A stretch of 64,000 bases of DNA, taken from contig OX637290.1 of the NCBI GenBank assembly GCA_951799445.1, positions 34,590,987-34,654,986 of the forward strand, in the 5' to 3' direction. This stretch comes from Pseudisothecium myosuroides. Its lineage: Eukaryota > Streptophyta > Bryopsida > Hypnales > Lembophyllaceae. This document shows positions 55,961 through 64,000 of the stretch, piece after piece; within the stretch, counting starts at the first letter, position 1; every line of letters starts with the position of its first letter. Made by a program: the position numbers and the translations under genes. The notes beneath the pieces are model-generated. The model did not search any database, had not been told where the DNA came from, and worked only from the letters and a program-made list of their open reading frames with translations.

Positions 55961-56410
55961 AGAGAAGCTTAATATGTGTGATGTGTTTGAACTATAATGA
56001 CCTATATGTTATAGTTTTGAAGGTTCTAGTATTGGATATTGAATAATATTGTATATTCCTTGGTAGTATATTGCTCAACCAAAGGAATTATTATATTGAT
56101 TTCCTTGGGTGGTGTTGATTTGATTTGATTTTCATAGTTTGCTATTGGCAAGATTAATATTCATGTAGTGTAGACACTACATTCCAAGTGTTTTTGTATA
56201 CTTTATTAATATATTTATATTTATATTTGTGGGTGTTGTTTTCTGTGTAAGTGATGTTGTCGTACTTCTTAATTGTTTGTGAAAATTGCATGAAAATCAT
56301 GCCATGTAAAAAATGGTTAGTAGATATAACTACTTTTTATTTGCTTGAGTTGTCAAGCACTTGTCACAATTCTAAATAGGGGGCTGGTTGGTTGTTACAA
56401 CTTTCTTGCC
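55961..56410. other. AT-rich 3' flank of transposase
   Basis: Non-coding DNA with TATATTTATATT stretches. No gene or hairpin is seen. Confidence 0.45.
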
Positions 56411-56615
56411 TGTAGAGCTCACTTAGCCGCACCAAGTCATGTGTTTTTTTAGAACTCGTATAGATTCAACGAGAATCGAACCCGGACTACTTGGATGAGA
56501 TAAATCATCTGATACCTTTACAACCAACTAGAGGTATTCATGACTTGGTGCTTAACAAATGACATCATTTTTGTTTATATGAATGAAAACAATATCACGG
56601 TGGCTAAGTGAATCT
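56411..56615 (-). mobile_element. tRNA-derived SINE-like sequence with inverted flanks
   Basis: On the minus strand, AGTTGGTTGTAAAGG (A-box-like, about 56520-56535) and GGGTTCGATTCTC (B-box, about 56472-56484) are spaced as in a tRNA gene, but the arms do not pair. This is typical of a SINE head. TCACTTAGCCGCACCAAGTC at 56419-56438 is found inverted at 56539-56551 and 56598-56611, split by 46 bp. Confidence 0.5.
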
Positions 56616-56982
56616 AATAGCCAATTTCCTATTTCACAGAAGTCTCGTTTTAATGGAAATCGGCAAACTCCAACTAATAAAATTAGTGTTCATCAACCTA
56701 AATTCGCTAGGATTACAATTTCAGCTTTCGGCATTCAAATAGACATTATTATTTTGAGAGAGCCCCATACTCCCAAAATTTTGAATATATGGTTCAAACT
56801 TTACATGTGTGTTTTAAGAAGTTGAAGTTTCCATTTAAAAAAACACCTTATTTGAAAATGTTTTCAATGAGGTATTGTGTTTACTTATAAAATAATTGAA
56901 ACAGGAAATTCGGATGTTGATAGAGGATATTTGCTACTTGTAGAAGTAAGAAAATGATAATAAAAGATAATTTTTGGCATTT

Positions 56983-57102
56983 TTGAGTCTCAATTTAATG
57001 AGAGGTCTCAATTTAATGAGAGGTCTCAATTTAATGAAAGCTTTTTTGGCCTTAAAATAGAAAGTCATTAAAATGAGACTACAATTTGTCTCATTTTAAC
57101 GA
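56983..57102. repeat. 19-bp tandem repeat and adjacent hairpin
   Basis: AGGTCTCAATTTAATGAG occurs three times in a row. It is followed by ATTAAAATGAGAC...GTCTCATTTTAACG, a 12-13-bp stem with an 8-base loop. The two share the word GAGAC/GTCTC. Confidence 0.6.
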
Positions 57103-58390
57103 ATAAGGCCTTATAAGCAAGATTATGCCAAACCCTCAAGTTCTTTCATATTTAGAAGCACAATACTACTTCAAAATGCTAGTCTTCAAAGCAAGGCAAA
57201 AATCTTTGTTGATATTTATTTTTAACAAATCCAATTGTTAAATCCTTTTGGTTAATTCCGAACTGCCCCCAAGGCCTATTTTGAGATTTTTGAAATTTGC
57301 TCTAAATTGAACAAAAAGACAATGTTTTGATCATTTTGATCCCTTTTTTATAATTATAACAATTGAAAGATTATAATGTTTGATTATGAAGGTATCAAAA
57401 CTAGAAAGGAAATTTGAAGTCTTCTAATTGTCTTTTCACATATCAAATCAAATCTAAGAAATTAGTCACCAAAAGAAATGAGGTAAAAAGGTATAATAAG
57501 CATAACTCCAATCAATTTATGGCTTTTCAAAATCTAATCTTTGATTTTTTAAACTAGAATTCTAGTGTAATTTTTTCTCCAAAATCTAGTGCATTGAGGT
57601 TCATTTTGAAGAGCCCTCAAAACTAGAAAATCAAGATTTGCAATGGACAACCTTGCACAAAATCTTGAATAGAAAAGTCATAATCAGTAATTTTCAAAAT
57701 CAAATTTTTGATGCTAAAACAAGACTTCAAAACCAAATTCAAAATATAAATTACTATTTAAATGGTAACTTGGTAAGGTTTTATTTAACTTCAAAGTTCT
57801 GTTGACACCACAATTTGGTGCTTTGGGAAGATTGTTAGAATCAACACCCTCCTAAAATTGGTACTAGATCAATAGGTACTTAATCTATTTCAATTGCTTG
57901 GAAAGATGAAAATTTGGCTAGTATATTGTTGTTCTTGGTTTTATTATTGCTCAAGTTCTTGCAAAAGAAATTGTCTTTGGAGCCCCATTTGTTCCTATGG
58001 CATTGTGGGCAATGCCTTTGTTGCAATTTTTTATTACTTCACTATATTTGCAAGATAAATACTGTTGGGTAGGAGGAGTATAAAGGCCAATTGCCTTTTT
58101 GCATCCCCCAACCAATGTAAATAGCTATCAAAATCAAATACATTATCTTCTTAAATACTATTGAACAAGGATTGCATAATACTGTTGAACAAGGATTGCT
58201 TTAATGCATTCCCTATTTAATGTAAAGAAAAGTTAAATGAATGCCAAATGAATACATGTAGGTGAGAAGACAAACTCTTTCTACAAGTAGGATGGTAGAA
58301 GGGAAGAATAACCATATGGGATATGTCTTATAGGATTACGTAGTAGGAGCTTAACTGCTCATAGTTTAGTCATAATAAGAATTGTGGTTA
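57103..58390. other. AT-rich DNA, nothing seen
   Basis: No coding frame above noise, and no clear repeat apart from GTTGAACAAGGATTGC, which appears twice near 58160-58200. Confidence 0.45.
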
Positions 58391-58735
58391 AAATAGAATT
58401 TCAAACCTCATTTAAGCATAGAAGAATCATTTTTTTCAAAATCTTTGAATTATTAAAAGGTAGGAAATCAAGTCAAGTTTAATCTCCAAATTTGTTTTTG
58501 AGATTTCAAACCTTCAATCAAAAGTTATGGACAAATTTCAAAGAGGAGTTGGAAGGGACATTTTCTTTGACAATTTTAAACATCCTCTTTAAATTTGTCC
58601 ATAACTTTTCATTGGAGGCTTGAAATCTCAAAAAAAAATTTGGAGATGAAACTTAGCTTCATTTCCTACCTTTTTTTATTTCAAAGTTTAAAAAAAAATT
58701 ATTCTACTATGCCTAAATGAGGTCTAAGCTCTACT
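58391..58735. mobile_element. Fold-back MITE with ~155-bp arms
   Basis: The left arm (about 58391-58550) pairs with the right arm (about 58585-58735). Landmarks are ACCTCATTTAAGCATAG against CTATGCCTAAATGAGGT, and AAAAGTTATGGACAAATTT against AAATTTGTCCATAACTTTT. Identity is about 85%, so it is older than the hairpin at 21 kb. No coding capacity and no obvious target duplication. Confidence 0.75.
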
Positions 58736-60388
58736 TTCTCAAAAAATTGGAATTGTTGTGAATTTTTTAAATAAAGAGTGAAGAAAACTGGCATATCAAA
58801 TATAGAATATGCTCAAAAAATCTGAATTTTCTCTATAGATGTACTAGTTTATTACAATGCATGACATCATGGTACAAATGAAAGTTATTATATTACTTTG
58901 AAAGTAGGAAATCAACAAACTTGGCCCAAAGTTCATACTGCCAAGCAAATCTAAAAACTGTTTTGACCAATTTCATTTGTTTCAAAAAAATATCGCTTTC
59001 TAGTTTATAATTTCATTCTTTAGAAAATCCTTGTTGCAATGAAGACCAATTGGACTTACTTCTTTGTGTTGTTGATGCCTTGATACTACTTTGAAAACAG
59101 CTAGGAGTACCTACATGAGAGCAAAATCTCTTAAGTGCTCTAATTTTCTAACATTTTTTTTCTTTTATACACATTGTTTATTCTTTATTTTAAGAATTTT
59201 GAAAAATGAATTCTTTGCAATAAATTACTTTAATAGCTAGTACTTGATAATAACTTTTAGATTGACATTTATAGGAATAGTTCCTAAATGGACATTTGTG
59301 AGTATTATGTAATTTATATATAAATGCATACTATTTTTAGCCATTCCAATTGAATCAATACCTTATTTTTCATAATTTTTGGAAAATTTATATAATTTTT
59401 TAGTATGTTGTAAGATAATTAGTAAGATGAATCTCTTCAAATAGTTTCAAATTTTTATAGATTTATTACTTGCAAATATTGTTTCCTTAATCCCTTACAC
59501 TTCTAGTTTCATTTCTAAATAACAAGTACATCTAAATCACTAATACCTTAACATGGAATTAGAAATGTTGATTCCAATTGCAAAATGTTGTGAGTAAAAA
59601 ATATCCTATGTTTTTTTTTAATCCTCCAAATTGAAAATTAAATTCCAAAAAAACTTTGTATATTTATTTTTGAATATACTACCAACAAAACAAAGTCATT
59701 TACAACTTTCATCTTATTAATTGGAATACAATATTTCAAAAATTTATGCATAAATATCAAACTATCCATTCCAATCTAATCCAATTCAATCCAATCAATT
59801 AAGTTTTAAAAAGTAGGCATATATAACATTTAGTAAATTTATTATAGCATTAAGATTGAAAAGACCTTTTTGTTGTACTTACAAACTGGAATGAAACAAA
59901 GCTTTATATGTAGAAGATGTTGATTAGAAGCTACTTTGTAAATTTCAAGCAATGACTCAAAAGTAATTTGAAGTCACTAAAGTTTCTAAAATTTGCAAAA
60001 AAGTTTAGAATGGAATGAATAAAAATCTACAAAGATTACAAAACAAAATTCAATATGCTTCATCAACCTTCGGCAATATGAATTACCAAAAACACACCAT
60101 TTGCAGGGGTAGATAATGTTATGAATTGGAAAATTACTCATTGTTTTTTTATTGAAAGTTCACTCAAAAAATATACAAAAAACAATAAAATGAAAACACT
60201 CAAACCAAGAAACATAATCAGATTTATGAGGCAACCTCCAATCCATTTTTCAATCAATTGCATGCAATTCCAAACACTAGCAAACCGTGATTATTGTAAT
60301 TACCTTTCAAGACCCTCAAAAGCTTGTTAAATTAATGTGTGCTGGCAACTTTCAACTTTCACTGTGGTATTGACATTCTTGATCTCCA
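58736..60388. other. AT-rich DNA, nothing seen
   Basis: No gene or repeat is recognised. Confidence 0.45.
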
Positions 60389-61494
60389 TTAATGGAGACA
60401 GTGTACTGTGCAATCACAGTCTACTACACCCTTGTGAACATTCTGCTGCCTAGCACAATATCGCTGCCTAGAACACCGTGCAAACGGGATTCCATGTGCT
60501 TGGGCCCCCGCTTCACCCGACCAATTCAAGTATCCTCGAGGCCTCAGGAATCCTGACACCCTGATTACAGGCTTGATCCAGGTCACCCTCAGATGCTAGC
60601 ATGTTCCCCGATTTGCTTGAAAGCATCTTGCAATTGGTAATCAACTGCTTCCTTCCAATGCGGAGACTTGTCGTCATGACCCTTGGAATAAGATAAACAA
60701 CATCTTGTCACCAAGACACCAATAACATCATGTTCAGATGAACCAATATCGTACTTCAAAGTACGCTTGACGGTAGGAGCTCTAGGATGTACCCTTGTAT
60801 CTCGAAGAAAACTGAGAGTCAAACTGCGAAATATAAGAGGATACTAGAATTATCCTTCAAGTCCTCGGGGTTTCAACCCGTTTTAAAAAAAGACCACAGA
60901 AGGATTGTGAACACTCTCAAATTCAATCAGGGTCACCAGTTTTTTTGGATAAGTTGAAATTGAACCCTTCTTTTTTACGAAAACGGGGTGAGAACGACCA
61001 ATAATTGACACAATTAAAGAACAACTCTATAATTCGAAAGCAAAGAGATGTGGAAAAATTTGTCGCCAGCCAAGCAGGTTTGAGTAGAAGCTCCGACACC
61101 CGGGACAGTACAGGATTATTGCTCACGTAGAGCACATCCTCCGCTAATCGCTGAATAGGCATGTGAACTCTGGAACAGAGCACGTGAGATCTCTCAGACC
61201 TGTACAGGCCCCATATATGAACTGCGCCACTTGGTGATGAGGATATGCAGCAGGAGATTCTTCAGATACGAAAAATATAAATAATTAGCTTCCTCTGGAA
61301 GAACGACACTCAGAAGGCTAAGAATGGCAGTGGTCGTAATGATCCCTATATGTGAAGCAGTTCCAATGTAGAAAGGTCGTGGTCTCTCCCTTGGCAGAAC
61401 CAATATTTCTCGAAACTCTGCAGGTAACCCATAAACATAAGGACTCCCTGGATGAACATTTAGGGTTTGGCCCTAAATTAGGGGTTTGGAGTAC
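60389..61494 (-). other. GC-balanced block with unrecognised minus-strand frames
   Basis: Composition returns to that of genic DNA. Minus-strand frames at 60589-60822 and 60923-61183 encode plausible but unidentified sequence, for example VHMPIQRLAEDVLYVSNN. No splice structure could be established. These may be intron or gene debris linked to the PurK fragment. Confidence 0.25.
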
Positions 61495-61793
61495 CTGGAT
61501 GATGCGAATTGTGAACAGCTTGGGTTTGATGTTTGAATTCTCCTTGGCGAGCACTTCCAGCATCTCCACGTCCACAAGTTCGATCTCGACAGCAAAAGCT
61601 CGGCATCCTTTCGCAAATTCGCGCACCACCTGCATGTCCTTGAAGTAACCAATGTGGTGGTGAAATGCGATTTTTCCCGCAGGGCAATCGGGCAGCGGGT
61701 CAGGCACCGCGACACGTAAGCCCGTGGGCGAGGCTGCTTGGCACAGCATCTTCCGAGCTCTCCGCCGCCGAGGACCCCGATCACGGTGTCCAT
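61495..61793 (-). pseudogene. AIR carboxylase (PurK ATP-grasp) exon fragment, frameshifted
   Basis: Read on the minus strand, VIGVLGGGELGR (about 61787-61752) is the N-terminal signature of the PurK domain of phosphoribosylaminoimidazole carboxylase. A frameshift near 61750 moves the reading to KMLCQAASPTGLRVAVPDPL, then VREFAKGC, AVEIELVDVEMLEVLAKEN and TIRIIQ, which ends at an AG|GTACTC donor. The enzyme carries out a step of purine synthesis, in plants in plastids. Only this exon is visible. The frameshift and substitutions such as GGGELGR for GGGQLGR indicate a pseudogene or captured fragment. Confidence 0.7.
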
Positions 61794-63054
61794 CGCATCG
61801 CATGGAGCCTTCCTGCATATTGCCATTGCTGATCCTCAAGTATCGCACTATCCGTTGCAATTCAGGCATTCAGCTGCATGTTTCGTGGCCACTAGTCATG
61901 TTTGCATCTCGGGCTCCGAAACCACCTCTGGCCAACAGAGGCACACCCGCCTGGTTCAAATCTACTTGCTAAGAAGAAGAACAATGTAACACGAACATCC
62001 AAAGCAATAACACGTAATAGTTCATTGAGCCAGTTGCAACGTTCACAGTCATGGCGCTCATGAAACCCTTCCATTTGAATGAGAGCTCAGTTATAGACGC
62101 CATGGACACACCTGATACAAAGTGCATACATGTAGAGTGTCACTGAAGAAGCATCCAAACATTTTGCTTTCGCTAAGGGTATGACCTCAAAGATGACCTA
62201 ATCCCTCATCAATGCGCCATAGCTTCCCAATTCGAGCAACCCCAATTCCAGAAGATGGGTCTCTCTGTTATGGGATCCCAACAAGTCGATCGACAAGGTT
62301 CACAACCCCTGTGCTCAATCTCAATCTTTCTCGATCAAAAGAAGCTTCCTAGGTTGCTCGCTCCTCGCTGCATGTTAATAACGACGACGATGGCAGCTCC
62401 GCTCACTCTCGTGCATTGGACACGGACTCATAGCCACCCCTCCCCTAGCAGGCAATTGACACATTCAATCCCTCATACCTCCGATTCCCATTCCCTCCAC
62501 TAGAGAAATTGAACACTGGACTCTGAAATCACGAGCCAATTCTAGAAAAGTGCCAGAAATGTTACCTTCTCGAGAATTGGAGCATGATTTCAGCACCCGG
62601 GCTTAGATTTCGACTACATGCACTGGAAAATGGCACCCGCATAACAAAACGGAATCAACACGTGGAGACTGCAGCAGCTGCTCTAAAACCACAGAATCCA
62701 CGAACTACAAAATCGATACACAAAGTCTAACGTGGGGGCAAGGAACCAATGCTCGTCTCTGCCTAAACTGTGGTAAGAACTACTGGAATCTCAAAGAATT
62801 GCAAATCATCCATTGCAAACAACTGTTATTAGTTTTCTGCCGATCATCGCAAACCCACTACAGAAGCTTTGCAATACCCGCCCTCAGTACTAGTGATGAG
62901 TCCAGCGTTAGTGCATTGATCACCACTTCCCCACCCTGTTGATGACCAGAGGAAACGGATCCTACATGGATTTGTCCACATACCCAGATAAAATGTCTCC
63001 GGAAATGCGTATCCGTCACTGCTGAAGTGCTGAACACGATCTGCAACACGTAGG
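61794..63054. other. GC-balanced block, no gene assigned
   Basis: Small frames occur on both strands (for example 62255-62503 plus, 62858-63049 minus) without a recognisable product. The plus-strand sequence at 62255-62500 is Pro/Ser/His-rich. It may be non-coding flank of the AIR-carboxylase fragment. Confidence 0.3.
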
Positions 63055-63182
63055 TTGTCAGAAATTTAATGGCTTGAGAGATGACATGGCAATTATCAAG
63101 ACATTATCATCGATTGACTTGTCAGAAATTTAATGGCTTGAGAGATGACATGGCAATTATCAAGACATTATCATCGATTGAC
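63055..63182. repeat. Perfect 64-bp tandem duplication
   Basis: The block starting TTGTCAGAAATTTAATGGCT occurs twice back to back without a mismatch. An identical pair implies a very recent event. Confidence 0.95.
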
Positions 63183-63739
63183 TTGACATAGAAGCCTCGA
63201 ATTTGAACTCAATACTTGTTCAAACAGATGGTTCGATACCCGAGAGACTCTTAAAATAGCACAGAGATGATTCCAAAGTTATAACTGACCAGTCCGATGA
63301 TACTCAACTACCATAGTACATGAAAGTCTTAGCAAGACGTTTGAAGCTCTTCAAGACTACTTTAAAGGTGTCATTTCTGGAGAAGCGCACCTTGTTTACG
63401 GGTGCCAAATCAAGAAGGTCACTGAGGCCATGGAAAACAGTAATCTACAAATTTGAATCCTACAAGCTTGAAACCCAATATCCACAACCTGAAAATCGCA
63501 TCTAACCACACCTCAAAACACAAACGGCCTGAAGTGCAAAAAGTATTCCATAGGATTCACTATTCCTTAGCCGGGGTGGACTGGCCCCCTCGCTACTTGC
63601 TCTCTCATGCGGCGACCCCACTCGGACATGAAACCCACCGTACCTGAATCCGCAGCGGATTCATCAATGGTTCCAAGCCTCATAATCTGAACCCTAATAA
63701 TCTGAAAACTAATAATAGGTTCCAAAGTTGTTAAGATAT
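63183..63739. other. No feature assigned
   Basis: Short plus-strand frames only; nothing recognisable. Confidence 0.4.
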
Positions 63740-64000
63740 TTACGCAAAACTAATAGAAGCGCAAAAAGTGATAAACTCATTGAAAGGGATCAGTTTCCGT
63801 ATAGCTGGCAAAAGACGCCAATAAGTTTTGCACTCTTCCAATGAAACCTCTGCCACGATGAGCTCCCCATTGTGCATGGGGAGACCCATGGAGATATACA
63901 CCAAATTCTCATCCACCAGAAACGTCAAGAGTAAAAAATTTTCTAGTACTCCTTCGAGCAAGACAGCCCATTCCCCTGGCATCAACCCAATCTGAATCAA
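63740..64000 (-). CDS. Partial unknown ORF running off the right edge
   Basis: An open minus-strand frame of 86 codons ends at 63740 and enters from beyond the window. It contains YISMGLPMHNGELIVAEVS. The strand pattern loosely recalls the N-terminal domain of copies 1 and 2 (a turn, then a pair of hydrophobic strands), which would make it a third copy in reverse orientation. The evidence is weak. Confidence 0.3.
   Translation of the reverse strand: MIQIGLMPGEWAVLLEGVLENFLLLTFLVDENLVYISMGLPMHNGELIVAEVSLEECKTYWRLLPAIRKLIPFNEFITFCASISFA

Noticed and set aside
56411..56615. Functional tRNA gene
   Set aside because: The A- and B-box-like segments are present, but the acceptor, anticodon and T stems do not pair.

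Overview
The window reads as nuclear DNA of a streptophyte, most likely a moss or another non-seed plant. It has GT..AG spliceosomal introns, TTTAGGG-type interstitial telomere repeats, plant-type transposase and gag-like domains, and long AT-rich repeat tracts. The moss guess rests on my memory of similar transposase proteins and is not tested. There are no rRNA genes, intact tRNA genes or CRISPR arrays. Most of the window is transposable-element and satellite DNA. The only conserved housekeeping-type sequence I recognise is a broken fragment of the purine enzyme AIR carboxylase (PurK domain) near 61.6 kb.

Layout: 0.4-1.4 kb is a ~180-bp satellite, followed by a fold-back element (1.4-2.6 kb). 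From 2.9 to 11.2 kb is a large multi-exon gene (copy 1). It encodes an unknown N-terminal domain, a ParB/sulfiredoxin-like GGQHT segment, a long unknown middle region, a low-complexity linker and an FCP1-like HAD phosphatase domain. Two more HAD fragments follow (12.4-13.9 kb), then a conserved two-exon tail (14.1-14.9 kb). A truncated DUF7869-type transposase lies on the minus strand (15.3-16.4 kb, with its upstream region to ~18.6 kb). The stretch 18.9-24.2 kb is satellites and miniature inverted-repeat elements. From 24.5 to 42.5 kb is a diverged paralogue of the big gene (copy 2), split by a gag-like retroelement segment (~27.9-31.2 kb) and a ~5-kb insertion (~33.4-38.4 kb). A 4.5-kb minisatellite (42.9-47.4 kb) carries a CACTA-like miniature element. 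Old ~170-bp repeats fill 48.2-51 kb. A second, longer transposase copy is at 53.1-56 kb. The rest is AT-rich, apart from a more GC-balanced block with gene debris at 60.3-64 kb.

The most striking feature is a set of short palindromic DNA words, each specific to one element. Copy 1 carries about 23 copies of a word close to ATCGTGGGATCCCACGAT. Copy 2 carries about 14 copies of a different word, CAACTCG-NNN-CGAGTTG, in homologous introns. The 53-kb transposase carries a third word, TTTAGGTCGAGTCGACCTAAA, and the gag-like element is rich in CCGGATCC. The words recur at regular, locus-specific spacings in introns and 3' regions. In copy 1 they also lie inside an exon, where four copies spaced exactly 108 bp apart encode SGDPT. 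They look like dyad binding sites for a dimeric protein that diverged along with each element. The big genes encode a ParB-like domain, which is one candidate partner.

Both big genes and both transposases contain in-frame stops, with few frameshifts. The copies seen here are therefore probably decayed. A tail exon shared by the two loci nevertheless shows almost only synonymous differences, so the family was under protein-level selection until recently.
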